A DNA stretch of 64,000 nt from Sporisorium sorghi. Lineage: Eukaryota; Basidiomycota; Ustilaginomycetes; Ustilaginales; Ustilaginaceae. Positions within the stretch are counted from its first letter, which is position 1, and every line of letters begins with the position of its first letter. The translations under genes were made by a program, and so were the position numbers. The notes beneath the pieces were generated by a model. The model was not told the origin of the DNA. It did not search any database and was given only the letters and a program-made list of their open reading frames with translations. The stretch covers positions 1-64,000 of the forward strand of contig JALCCG010000069.1 of the NCBI GenBank assembly GCA_023212695.1, written 5' to 3'. This document shows positions 31,282-41,624 of this stretch, one piece after another.

Positions 31282-33260
31282 TCAAGCCTTGACGCGGCCA
31301 ATGACCGTGTCAGCGGCATACTTCTGGATCACCTTGCGGTCGTGCAGCATGAGGAACTCCTCAGTAGCGTCGCGACCGGCGTAGAGCATCAGGGCCTTCT
31401 TGCCGCCTGGGTGGTCGTCGAGGAAGCCCGAGACGTTGAGCACCTGGCCCTCGACGACGACCCAGACGTCGTCCTCGGTGGTGTGCTTGGCCACCTCGTC
31501 CATGGTGTACTCCTTCTCCTCGATAGTCTGCTGCGCGGCGGCGGCGCTGCCCGCCTGCTGCACCGCCTTTTCCGTCTGCGCGGGCTGGCCCGAGGCGACC
31601 GCAGCAGGCACAGCCGAGTTCTGCTGAGGAGAAACCGAAGAGGAGGCGTTGTCGCCGAACCCAAACTCGAGCGTGATCGTCTTCGTGTTGGGGTCGGCGC
31701 GAACACGCGTCTCAAAGTGGTTCGAAATCTGGCCAAGACGAGCCGTCGCCTTACCCGTAGCCAGGTTGCGCAGCAGGTAGCTCGAAGCAGAGTCACCAGC
31801 CACACGGCCGAAGACGACACAGCCGAGCAGCGAAGAACCACCGAGACGGTTGGCGCCGTGCACGCCGCCCGCAATCTCACCGCAGGCAAACAGACCGGGG
31901 ATGGCCTTGCCCTGGTTGTCGACGACGCGCGACTCGGGGTCGATCTCGAGGCCACCCATGGTGTAATGCAGCACGGGCGTCATGAGCGCGACGTAGAAGG
32001 CCTGGTTCATGCGCAGGTCCGAGTTGGAGAAGAACTTCTTACCCCAGGGGCACTTCTTCTCGCCCTTGGCAATGGCCTCGTAGTCCTGGAAGGTGCTCTG
32101 GAGCTTTTCGGCGGGGATGCCCATCTCCTTGGCGAGGTCGTTGGCGCTGTCGAAGCGCTTCATGAGGCCACGGCCGGCGTAGTGCTTGCAGTGCCACTCA
32201 ATCTCCTTGGATGCCTGCTCGTTGAGGATGAGGCGCACGGGGAACTTGTTGTTATCCCACATCCGGCCAGTGACATAGTCACGGTGACCGAGCTCGTCGG
32301 CGAAGCGGTTGCCCTCGTTGTCGATGAGCAGACCACCGCAGCCACGGAGAGCCTCGGCGGCAAGGAACTTGACCTTGGCATCGGGGTCCTTGGGGTCGAC
32401 GAGACCGGTGGGGTGCACCTGGACCTTCTCGAGGTCGATAAGGCGACCGCCGATGGAGGCGACCATCTTCTGGCCGTCGCCGGTGCAGTGGTCACCGTTG
32501 GTGGTGGGGAGGTGGACGAGGTCAGGGCGGTGCTTCTTGAGGAGCGAGTTGACATCGTCAAAGTCGGCGGCGTATCCACCGGTGGCGAGGACGACAGGGC
32601 CGGACTCGCGGTGGGTCTGACCCTGGTACTCGTACTCGACTCCGGTCACCTCGCCGTTCTCGTGGACGAGCTTGGTGACGCGGGCCTTGCGGAGGATCTG
32701 GACACGGTCAGGCTCGGCCTCGGCGAGGTCCTCGAGCTTCTCCATCTGGGCATAGGTGATGGTCATACCGGGGAACTGGGCGCCGCCACGGTGGGTACGG
32801 GGCTGCGAGTGACCGCCGAGACGCGAGACCTTGGAGAGGTCGAGGGCGAAACGGTCCATGAGCCAGTTGACGGCTTCGCCCGACTTGCCGGTGAGGACCT
32901 TGATCAAGTCGTCGCGGGCCAAGTCACGGGCAGACTTTTTTGTGTCTTCGAAAAAGGTCTTGGCCGAGTCTGGGATACCCTGCTCGGCCTGTGTGGTGGT
33001 ACCGGCGCCGTTGATACCGGAAGTAGCCTTGGTCGAGTTACCACCGAAGAAGGGCTGCGTTAGGAAAAGGAAGATGAGATGAATATCAGCGAGATTTCTT
33101 GGAAATGATGGCATACAGGGACTCAAAAGAGGAGAAAGTGCGGAAAGAAGAGACGACTTACGTTCTTGTCGAGGACGAGCACGTTGGCACCGCGCTCGTA
33201 GAGAGTGTGAGCGGCACTGAGGCCGGAGAGACCGCCACCGACGACGATGACGCGAGACAT
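31282..33260 (-). CDS. Soluble fumarate reductase with a C-terminal cytochrome b5 domain (two exons)
   Basis: Minus-strand exons are 33260-33162 and 33054-31282, with a 107-nt intron (GTAAGT, branch-like CTAAC, GCAG, phase 0), giving 623 residues. Exon 1 supplies the FAD-binding Rossmann motif VIVVGGGLSGLSA. Exon 2 carries the flavoprotein body of the Osm1/Frd1 family: FFGGNSTKATSGINGAGTT, VLATGGYAADF, VQVHPTGLVDP, MGGLEIDPESRVV and FACGEIAGGVHGANRLGGSSL. Residues about 545-620 form a cytochrome b5 domain with both haem ligands (DDHPGG and LMLHDRK). The linker is Ala/Gln/Ser-rich. The protein starts directly at the Rossmann fold, so it lacks an obvious targeting presequence and may be cytosolic. 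It would reduce fumarate to succinate, with electrons possibly arriving through the b5 domain. Confidence 0.94.
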
Positions 33261-33442
33261 GATGGGATATATGTGGTTTGGAGGGGGAGATGGAGAGGCT
33301 GATGTGACAGGAAGATCAACGTGTCAGGGAGCAGTTGGATGTGATCCGAAGAGTGGAATAGTGATGACGAGAGGGGACAGTGGAAGATGATGATGATCAA
33401 AGATGAGGTGGTGCACGACGCAGGGTTGAGAAGGAACCGAGG

Positions 33443-33448
33443 TTTATA
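33443..33448 (-). promoter_or_regulatory. TATA box of the fumarate reductase gene
   Basis: TATAAA read on the minus strand, 183 bp upstream of the ATG at 33260. Confidence 0.45.
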
Positions 33449-33808
33449 AGGCGCGAGGTAGGAGCGGCCAGGAGAGCGCAGTCTGCGCCACCAACGATGG
33501 AAATGGCACGTTTGCTTCGAGCAGAGGTTTGCTGTGCAGAAAGGCAGGCAGGCAGGCGCAGGCAGGTAAGCTGTCAATCAAAAAGCAACGGTGGCGGTTA
33601 ACCAGCAGGAGACTGGTCTGGTGCTGCTGCTGCTGCTGCAACTGCTGCTGGCCTGAGCGGATGAAGCGACAAGGGTTCGGGATCGAGTTCGAGCAGCAGG
33701 CAAGCGAAGCAAGCAAACGAAGCGAAGCTCGGTGTGCCGTTGCCGTTCCCTCGCGCGCAAGAGAGAGAGAGACTGAGCCAACCAGCAGCAGCGTATTTCG
33801 AGGACTGT

Positions 33809-33809
<1 letters not shown>

Positions 33810-33839
<30 letters not shown>
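33810..33839. repeat. Poly(A) tract, 30 nt
   Basis: Perfect A30 run, the longest internal homopolymer in the window. Confidence 0.9.
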
Positions 33840-33840
<1 letters not shown>

Positions 33841-34671
33841 CGGGGTTTCCCCCACACTGTGCTTCCAAAGGACCCTTGACTCTCTGCCTAAGCCACACAC
33901 ACACGCGCGAGAGGCACAGACCAGTTTGTCCCCGCAAAAGCCCCTCTTTTGCGCTGTCCCTTTTGAACTTCGCTTCGAGACGAGGTGCATGCGCGTGTGT
34001 ACAATCTCTCAAGCAAAGCCATCTTTTTGAGCTCTAGCCAGCTCCGAGCGCCGTTCAACTTGCACTCAAACTCAGCCTTGCCTTGAATACATCCCGCCAT
34101 GAGAGCCAGCTCATGCGAGCCTCACGCCAGGTTCCGCTTTCCCTCTTGTTTTCACAAGGCAAAAAAGTCGTCGATGCAAGAGCGTGCGTGCGCTCAGTCG
34201 CCTCTCCCGTCCCTCGCTTAGGGTCTGGCGTGCCGTAAGTTGCGACTAGCGGGAAGGGGATGCTCGGCTTGGCTAGACTTACCGAGCGCACACTCAGAAC
34301 AAGTGTCGATTGGAAGAGGCCGATGTGATGGTTGGTCATCATCCGACTGTGATTTGTGCACAGCGTCGCTGCTGCTGAGCTGTCGGAAGTGAGCGGATCT
34401 CTGCACGCCGGAAATGTCAAAGCCAGGCCCAGTGTGCAATCCAAGACGCGACTGACGGCTTGCTCCCTCTCATTTGAATTCTATATTTACAAGTCTTCAA
34501 TTCGCTCCTGTGCGATTGCACTCAAACAATGTGTCATTCCCGCCGACTTCATAAAAATCTGTCATTCCTTCGACAACCTTTCCAACCCTTCTTGTCTCAG
34601 TCTCAGGCGAGCGCACTCTTCACAGACATACACAAGCACTTTGATGGATGGTGATTCCGGATCCTATGCAT

Positions 34672-36354
34672 CTAGTTCATGCGAGCAGCATTGGCATCGC
34701 CTGCTGCATATTGGCTCCTCGCCCGCAACCACGGACCCCAGCGATACAAGACGTACGGTGCCGGGATTCCGATCACGGCTGACACCAGTGCCAGCACGGT
34801 ATTACCCCATCCTTGACCAAGATGATCATACATCGTAGGCGCGAAAAGTGGAAACCCAAACCCACCCAGACTACGCACCAGCACGGCCGCTGCCAACACT
34901 GAAGCAGCATACAGCGGCAGCACATCGACGAGGTAACTTTGGCACGCCAGGAAAGTGCCCATGGCGCCTGCTGCGAAGAGGCCAGCGCCAATGTTGGGTC
35001 CGATCCAATGCGTCTTGTACTCGACCGTCCAGCCGTAGATCAGCAGTCCTGAAGGGAAGAGGATAGACGTGATCATAAGCAATGGCAGCTTGAACTCCGG
35101 TTGACCTTTGCCGTCGGCCGATTTTGCTCGGAGCGTGCGATACGAGTAGTCGACCACTCTTCCTCCGATCTGGCCGCCCAACGTGAATCCGATCGCGAGC
35201 GAGATGTAGTTGAGGGATGCGATGCCTGCTCGCTCGTTGTAGGTCTTTTCGAACACCTCGTTGAAGACGGTGAGCAGGATATACATGCAACCGTACACGA
35301 TGGCCATGTAAATGGAGAAGGTCTGGATGATGGGCTGCGTTGTCAGCAGCACAAACGGCCGTACCAGGTTGTGGCGCAGCTTGACGTGCCACGCCGAAGA
35401 GTCTTGCTTTTCGTAGACCGTGTGCAGCTGCTGGTTGCCCGTCTCTTTCCTTAGCCGCTGTGCCTTTCTCTTCAAGATCTGCGGCGCGTACGTCTCGGGC
35501 AGCAGGAAGAAACCGATAAAAGCGGTGAGTCCACCATAGATGGAGGAGACCCAGAAGATCCAGCGCCATTGACCAAGCTCTTGGACGATCCAGCCTCCGA
35601 CGATGGGACCGATCGCGGGACCGAGCAGTGGCGCCAGACTGTACATGCCCATGGCACTGCCTCGCTCGGCAGGCTCGAATAGGTCGGCGATGGTGCCACC
35701 ACCTACGGCCAGCGGAGCGGATCCACCAAGTCCGGCAAAGAAGCGGAGCACGGTGAGCTGCGCAGACGACTGACTCGCTCCACAGCCCAAGTTGAAGGCG
35801 ATGAACATGAGGTTGGTGGTCTGCAGCACCACTCTGCGACCAAACATTTCGGTGAGGGGTGCAAGCACCAAAGGACCAAAGGCGAAGGCGAGCACGAAGG
35901 TGGAAAGCATCAAGCTCTGTTGCACGCTGCCATGCACGTGGAACTCGCTGCTTATCAGAGGCAAAGCAGGCGCGATCATCGAGGACGCCAGCGGGCTAAG
36001 GAAGGTGTAGCTCGATACGAGCACGGTGACGGCCCATCGATGTCGGTGCGACCAGTTGCGTGGGTTTTCTTGCGAGTCTTTCGAGTCCCATGTTACCAGG
36101 TCGGGATCGTGCTTTTCTTGTTCTGCGGCTTGAGCTACGACGTCGCCCTTTTGCTTTTCTTGGGCTGCCTCGAGCTCGCTCGGTGTGACCGTTGTGTGAT
36201 CGGACCGTGAGGTTGACGTGGACGCATGGCGAGACATTTCCGCCGTCGTGGCTTGCGGAGTCTCATCAGGGGTCGAATCTGATGTGTTGCTGAGTCTTTC
36301 GTCTCGACTTGATGATGGCGCCAGTGCCTGAGCTCTTGAGGCTTGCTGGTCCAT
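34672..36354 (-). CDS. MFS transporter, DHA1 drug:H+ antiporter / polyamine-transporter type
   Basis: Single exon, 560 residues. A 95-residue hydrophilic N-terminus leads to DSKDSQENPRNWSHRHRW, the typical entry sequence of fungal DHA1 transporters. Twelve hydrophobic segments follow. MFS motif A appears after TM2 (LTEMFGRR), motif C-like LLGPAIGPIVGGWIVQE lies in TM5, and DLFEPAERGSAMGMYSLAPLL lies in TM4. The central loop is about 60 residues. Family members (Tpo, Flr1, Qdr and similar) export drugs or polyamines at the plasma membrane; the substrate cannot be read from sequence. A TATA-like element (36566-36573) lies about 210 bp upstream. Confidence 0.9.
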   Translation of the reverse strand: MDQQASRAQALAPSSSRDERLSNTSDSTPDETPQATTAEMSRHASTSTSRSDHTTVTPSELEAAQEKQKGDVVAQAAEQEKHDPDLVTWDSKDSQENPRNWSHRHRWAVTVLVSSYTFLSPLASSMIAPALPLISSEFHVHGSVQQSLMLSTFVLAFAFGPLVLAPLTEMFGRRVVLQTTNLMFIAFNLGCGASQSSAQLTVLRFFAGLGGSAPLAVGGGTIADLFEPAERGSAMGMYSLAPLLGPAIGPIVGGWIVQELGQWRWIFWVSSIYGGLTAFIGFFLLPETYAPQILKRKAQRLRKETGNQQLHTVYEKQDSSAWHVKLRHNLVRPFVLLTTQPIIQTFSIYMAIVYGCMYILLTVFNEVFEKTYNERAGIASLNYISLAIGFTLGGQIGGRVVDYSYRTLRAKSADGKGQPEFKLPLLMITSILFPSGLLIYGWTVEYKTHWIGPNIGAGLFAAGAMGTFLACQSYLVDVLPLYAASVLAAAVLVRSLGGFGFPLFAPTMYDHLGQGWGNTVLALVSAVIGIPAPYVLYRWGPWLRARSQYAAGDANAARMN

Positions 36355-37338
36355 GATATTGAAAGGGCACTCTATCGACGGAGGAGACCGTCTTGGGAAT
36401 TGAAATGCCGATCGTCTTTGCTACGATGGACGTATGTGATCGCTGTGCGAGATATTGCCGATACAGTTCATGTTGTACCCTGCAACATGTTTCTCAGGAC
36501 AAGAGTCGGACAAGAGTCGGGAGGGAGATACAGGAGCGGCATATGGATGGTCGACGCCATCGAGACTATATAGCAAACCAGAAAGAGGCATGCGTTGGGA
36601 TTGGCGGAATCGGCAGCATCTGGTCCGCAGCGGCTATCGCTGCTGATAAAGCGGTACCTGATCTTGGAGCAGGCGACTTGAGCACAGCATCGGCTGCCGT
36701 ACATCCGCAGCAAAGTTTGGACATTGCCGACCACGATACAGGCTTGGCCATCAACCAGCCATCGGTTCTTGTCGGCTGCAAGCAGCGTTTGGCAAGTTCA
36801 TTCATGCCACACGGTCAAACAGCGCCAAGTTTGTTGATTTGCATGATGCTCATCCGCGGATTGGTGTATTGTCGGATTTCGTCGTCCGACAATGACCTCA
36901 TTGGCAGACCCTCAGAGGGATCTGAGTTCAGATCGCACACTAATCGGGAGATTGAAGGTTCAATCTAACATTTCAAATTTCCGGCAAAAATGACGTCGCG
37001 AATTCCGGCTTTTAGTTGACGCTCCACTCGGCCAACGCCCGTGCGATTCTGTTGCGACTGTGAATGCGACTCGACTGACTAAGTTGGCCGCTGCTGTTCC
37101 GGAGTCGGCGTTCTTGGAAGGCCTTTTTGCTCGACGAATTCACTCGAAAGAGCTTCCAAACCTTCTTCTGCTTCCATTCCATCTCAACCAAGCTAGCTAT
37201 CCAGCATCTCTCCTTCATCTGAGCGTACGATGACAACCGGCAACTCGACTGCCTGATTCTGCACTTGCCAACTACTGTCGCGCTCGCTTCCGAGGGTTGT
37301 TGCTCCGGGCTTTGGCCGCCAACGGAGATCGAGCCATC
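36355..37338. other. Divergent intergenic region, about 1 kb
   Basis: Between the starts of the MFS gene (-) and the ABC1K gene (+). A TATATAG element at about 36567 could serve the MFS gene. A plus-strand frame of 191 codons (36393-36968) has no motif and starts inside this promoter, so it was not accepted. Confidence 0.5.
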
Positions 37339-39639
37339 ATGTTGCGGTCAGGCTTTGGTGGTGCTTTCTCTGCCGTCGCCAAGACATCACTTTCGCACCA
37401 AAGTCGTTCAGCCTTGCAAGTACGGGCTCAAGCACAGCTCAATTTTCACGCTGTCCTCTCTCAGCCAAGCATCTCTTGTTGTCAAGCTCGAGCCTTTTCC
37501 TTGACCTCTCACCTTTCACATGCGTCCAAGACCCCAGGCACATCAACGTCGAAAGATGCAGCATCTTCGTCATCATCAAACAAGGCTACAGACACCAAAC
37601 CAGCCGACCCAAGACCCTTCAAGAAGCAGTATCCGCCCGTCCGTCCACAGCCCAAGCCCATCAACTTTGATCAGCCTGCCATCCCAAACCCACACGAGAC
37701 TGCTGCAGCCCATGCCAGATTCCGTCGCAACAGCCGCCGCGTTGGTGGTGCTGCCTTGCTAGCCATCATCGTGGGTGCGGTCGCGTATCAGTTCAAGGAT
37801 AGCATCCACCTCGATAGCTCTCAAGCTCCCATCAAGGGGTTGCAGCTCCCGCACGATGAGATGGAACGGCAGGTACGAGAGGCGCAAAAGTCGCAGGCCA
37901 ACGGCGCCAACTTCGCCTTGCTCGCCCTCACCCGCTCCACCACCATCGCCAAAGCCGTAGCCCTCTGTGTTTGGGATTACCGTTCCACCTTGAACAAAAA
38001 GTACGACTCTCGTGCCGACGAAGTCGAGGAGCTACGACAGTGCCATTTGCGATCCGCTCATCGCATCCTGATCGCTTTGCAGACCAACGGCGGTCTTTAC
38101 GTTAAGCTCGGCCAACACCTCTCGGCTGTCATCTTGCTTCCCGTCGAATGGACATCGACGCTTCGACCTCTCCAGGACCAAAACACTCCCACCCCTCTGC
38201 CCGAGCTCGAGGCCATGTTTAGGACCGAGACCGGTATGAGCTTCGACGATGCCTTCAGCGAGATCGACCCCAAACCCATCGGTGTCGCCTCCTTGGCTCA
38301 GGTGCATCGCGCTGTCGATCGCAAGACGGGCCAACAACTCGCCATCAAGATGATGCACCCCGACGTCGAGCGCTTCTCCGAGGTCGACATGAAGACCGTC
38401 ACCGTGCTTGTCAAATGGGTCAAGCGTCTCTTGCCCGAGTTCAGCTTCGAGTGGCTCGCCGACGAGATGAACGAAAACATGCCCCTCGAGATGGATTTTC
38501 GCCACGAAGCACAGAATGCCAAGAGAGCTCAGGACGACTTTGCTGGCTACCGCACCACTTCCGTCTACATCCCCGAAGTCAAGTACGTCTTCAAGCGTGT
38601 CATGGCCATGGAATTCATCGACGGTCGTCGACCCGACGATCTGCGCTACCTCGCTCAGCACAACATCGACCGCAACCGCGTCAGCCAGGAGCTCTCGCGC
38701 GTCTTTTCACAGATGCTCTACCTCCACGGCTTCTTCCATGCCGATCCACACGGCGGCAACGTTCTCATCCGACCAGCGCCACCTGGCAGTCGATCACGAT
38801 ACAACTTCGAAGTCGTCCTCCTCGACCACGGCCTCTACTTTGACATTGATCCCGAGTTGCGCGCAAACTATGCCAGGTTCTGGCTGTCGCTCCTCAAGCG
38901 CGCCAGTCCTCAGGTCACGGCCGAGCGACGCAGGTATGCCAAGCTCATCGCAAACATCGACGACGACCTGTATCCCATTCTGGAAAGCGCCATCACTGGC
39001 CGTGCCGGCTTGGAAGGAAGCGACCCGGACAACCCTCGCGGCGTCAAGGACCGCTCTCGTGCTGGCAGTCTGCTCGAGATGGACGGCGGTACTAATCTCA
39101 CCGACGACGAGCAGGAACACATCCGCAAGACCGTCATGGAGAAGGAGGGCCTCTTTGTCTCGATTCTCGAGCTCCTTCGCCGGCTACCACGACGCATGCT
39201 CATGGTTCTCAAGCTCAACGACCTCACACGCTCGCTCGACGCCAGCCTGCACACCACGCACGGGCAAACGCGGCCCTTCCTCATCGCCGCACGCCTGTGT
39301 GCGCTCGCTGTATACCGCGACGACCTCAAGCAGCTCAAAGAGAAGCGCAACAGCGGCCGCGCTAGTCTGCTCACCTCGCTCTCGCTGTGGAAAGACTACT
39401 TCCGCGCATGGTGGTCGTACGTGTACTTTTACCGTGGACTCGCCATGATCGAGATCGCTTCCGATATCCGCGCAAGGTGGAAAAAGATTGTTCAGTTTGG
39501 GTCCAACAGGGTGGGCAAGGGAGGAAGTGCAGAAAAGGCCAAGAACGCTGCGGCTGGGTTGCATGATCAGGCTGAGAGGGATCAGCGCGAGGGCGAAGAT
39601 CGCAAGCGTGCTCAGCTTGCGTTGGAGAAGGATCGATGA
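37339..39639 (+). CDS. Mitochondrial ABC1/ADCK-family atypical kinase (MCP2/CQD2-like)
   Basis: Single exon, 766 residues from the first ATG. A Ser/Arg-rich presequence is followed by a disordered segment and one membrane helix (GGAALLAIIVGAVAYQF, about residues 135-152). The ABC1 kinase-like domain has the KxGQ signature (YVKLGQHLSAVILLPVEW), the Ala-rich loop IGVASLAQVHRAV, the lysine in LAIKMMHPDV, EMDFRHEAQNAKR, the catalytic GFFHADPHGGNVLI and the metal-binding LLDHGLYFD. The ADCK1/MCP2 subgroup acts at the mitochondrial inner membrane in lipid and coenzyme Q distribution. The ending is Glu/Arg/Lys-rich. Its stop is only 5 bp from the stop of the convergent dioxygenase gene. Confidence 0.92.
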   Translation: MLRSGFGGAFSAVAKTSLSHQSRSALQVRAQAQLNFHAVLSQPSISCCQARAFSLTSHLSHASKTPGTSTSKDAASSSSSNKATDTKPADPRPFKKQYPPVRPQPKPINFDQPAIPNPHETAAAHARFRRNSRRVGGAALLAIIVGAVAYQFKDSIHLDSSQAPIKGLQLPHDEMERQVREAQKSQANGANFALLALTRSTTIAKAVALCVWDYRSTLNKKYDSRADEVEELRQCHLRSAHRILIALQTNGGLYVKLGQHLSAVILLPVEWTSTLRPLQDQNTPTPLPELEAMFRTETGMSFDDAFSEIDPKPIGVASLAQVHRAVDRKTGQQLAIKMMHPDVERFSEVDMKTVTVLVKWVKRLLPEFSFEWLADEMNENMPLEMDFRHEAQNAKRAQDDFAGYRTTSVYIPEVKYVFKRVMAMEFIDGRRPDDLRYLAQHNIDRNRVSQELSRVFSQMLYLHGFFHADPHGGNVLIRPAPPGSRSRYNFEVVLLDHGLYFDIDPELRANYARFWLSLLKRASPQVTAERRRYAKLIANIDDDLYPILESAITGRAGLEGSDPDNPRGVKDRSRAGSLLEMDGGTNLTDDEQEHIRKTVMEKEGLFVSILELLRRLPRRMLMVLKLNDLTRSLDASLHTTHGQTRPFLIAARLCALAVYRDDLKQLKEKRNSGRASLLTSLSLWKDYFRAWWSYVYFYRGLAMIEIASDIRARWKKIVQFGSNRVGKGGSAEKAKNAAAGLHDQAERDQREGEDRKRAQLALEKDR

Positions 39640-39644
39640 AGCAC

Positions 39645-41093
39645 TCAGCCCCACTTGTACATGTTCCTGTAATGACATAGAGATGCCAAAGGGTCAATGA
39701 GGTGTGCTTGCGAAAGGTTTTCCTCGAAATTTTGAGACTCACCATCCCATGGGACCTTCGTCGAGTGCGAAGGTCTCAACGCCTTGTTCGTCTGGGTGAG
39801 CAGCGCCGAGTGCCACCAGTGCCGCTGCACGTCGAATGGTGGTGATAGGTGAGAAGACGAATGTCAGTCAAACGCTCAGCTATCATTGAAGAGATGTAGA
39901 AGCAACACTCACGCAAAAAGTGTTCGGGCGTGGGATGCGCCAGCGGAAAGTCGCTCCTCTGGTCGAGCTTCAAGGCCTTGGACCATTTGTCCTCATCTCG
40001 TGCAGCCGGAGGCACAATCATGGCTTCGGTCAAGGCGTTGAGGAAGCTGCCCGAGTACGACGTGGGCTTGGGCTGTCCAAGACCACGACCGCCGGCCAGC
40101 GCAAACGACCTCATGAGGTCGCGAAGATTGTGCACGGACATGCCACCGCCCACGATGGCAAAGCCCTGGTCACGAAGATCGCGAAGCGATGCGCCGAGCT
40201 TGAGAGAGTCGATCGAAGATTCGGAAGCTGGCAGGGTCACCTGAGTGAGCGACAAGGTCGGCGGAAGGATGGAAGGCGTGTCGATCGAGGCTGGCTGGAT
40301 TTTGCGTTGCTCTGGTGCAAGCTCCTCGAGGAAAGGTTTCTGGAAAGCAACTTTGAGTGGACACCAGACACCGTGGTCGATGCCTCGCTTGATGGGATGG
40401 GCGGGCACGCCGTTGCTGCGAAGGTGGTCTAGGACCAGCGATGAGATGTTGGAGGGGTTGGAAGATTCGACCTTTTGCTTGTACTGTCGGGTTGGCAGAG
40501 AGACGCTGGTCAGCTAGCTTCACAACGGGAAGGTTCTGCTGTTTTTGCACTTACGAAATGGTCCGGAAAGCCGTAGAAGTCGTAGACAAGCGGATTCTTC
40601 TCATCGACATTCACTGGAGTATGGGAAGCGAGAATGTACATAGCGCAAGGTCAGTTGAAGATCCCCGTGCACTTTGCGACGGCCTACCATCAAGGACACT
40701 AACCGTAGACACCTCGTTGGAGGTCCTCGGGCTGCCAATGCGCACTGACAAAGACGAGCCCTCGAATGACACCCTGTTGGTGCAGAGCGCGCACTTCCTT
40801 CCCCCATTCAAGCCAGTGTTGGTAGGCGGGGTGGGTGTGTTCAAACATGGCTGAAGATTGTACCAAGAGGTTTGAGCAAAGATGAGCTTCTGTTCGATCT
40901 CAAGCACGGAAAAGATTGCAGAAGTGTGCTCACTGAGCGGACCGCCATGGCTGATAAAGTAGGCCGGTGCCTTGGTGACGGTGACCATGGTGCGAGAAAT
41001 GGGTGACGAAACGCGGCCTCGAAGCGTTCGAGAGGTGAGGTAGGCCAGCAAGGTGACGATGAGGGCGAGTGCAACTTTGGTCGGTCCGAGCAT
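39645..41093 (-). CDS. LigB/DODA-type extradiol ring-cleavage dioxygenase (six exons)
   Basis: Minus-strand exons are 41093-40934, 40850-40704, 40613-40555, 40483-39913, 39824-39743 and 39666-39645. The introns are 71-90 nt and all phases agree, giving 346 residues. It is a 4,5-DOPA-dioxygenase-like member of the LigB superfamily: SHGGPL-T-MFEHTHPAYQHW, LVFVSAHWQ and KRGIDHGVWCPL supply candidate iron and catalytic histidines His49, His91 and His159. The late segment VGGGMSVHNLRDL and the ending GPMGW-NMYKWG also fit. Such enzymes open catechol rings, as in betalain-like pigment synthesis or aromatic breakdown. The substrate is unknown. The first 35 residues include a hydrophobic helix (VALALIVTLLAYL) before an internal Met36, so a membrane-anchored form and a shorter soluble form are possible. 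Confidence 0.9.
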
Positions 41094-41597
41094 TCAAGCC
41101 TTGCGCAGATCTTTCTTGTCTTGCGTGCGTAGTGTTCGGGAAACCGGTCAAGAGCCGGATGGTGATGGGCGTGTCCTTTTATGCGCGAGATTGAAGCTCA
41201 GCTTCGAGTGCAAGATGGCGTGCTGTCCCTACAATGCTGTGGACCAACGGAGATACCGACGATTCGAGTGCTGGAAATTTAGAGCTCGCGTTCGTGTTTG
41301 TTGGTTTGTTGCTCTCGCCGCGGCTGTCGGTGATAGCGTCCCGCGGATGCAGCGCACCCGTCGCTCAGAAATGTGGCGTGGCGCACGCCCGATTTCGAGT
41401 TTTGTGTGATTTTCAAGTGGATTTTCAGCCGCTGTCACCGTCACCAGTCGTTGCGATCGACCTGCCTTCTCCTTCCCTCCAAGACCGCCCTCACTCGATT
41501 CTTCGGTGCTCTAGTGTCCTTTTGCTCTTGTCACTTCTATCTTCACCAGCTGTAGGCTCATCCGGTGCTGCTGAGTGATGCAGCTCTTCTACTGTTC
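41094..41597. other. Divergent promoter region
   Basis: Between the dioxygenase (-) and the zinc-cluster gene (+). No gene seen; the last part is CT-rich. Confidence 0.5.
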
Positions 41598-41624
41598 ATG
41601 AAACGGCTGCTCCATCGAGTATGA
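41598..41624 (+). promoter_or_regulatory. Possible 8-codon uORF overlapping the zinc-cluster gene start
   Basis: An ATG at 41598 opens an 8-codon frame. Its TGA (41622-41624) overlaps the main ATG at 41621 as ATGA. If it is transcribed, it could tune initiation. Confidence 0.35.

Larger units (their letters stand above)
33261..34671. other. Promoter/intergenic, 1.4 kb, with poly(A)30
   Basis: Upstream of the fumarate reductase gene (-) and downstream of the MFS gene (-). It contains a TATAAA element (33443-33448, minus strand), a CTG/CAG-rich stretch at about 33620-33650, and A30 at 33810-33839. No convincing gene. Confidence 0.5.

Noticed and set aside
31246..33063. 605-codon plus-strand frame opposite fumarate reductase
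   Set aside because: Shadow of the flavoprotein gene; its Leu/Val/Gly-rich composition is typical of antisense of highly biased codons. The minus-strand product has complete FAD and b5 motifs.
36393..36968. 191-codon frame in the MFS/ABC1K divergent promoter
   Set aside because: Overlaps the MFS promoter region and has no recognisable domain.
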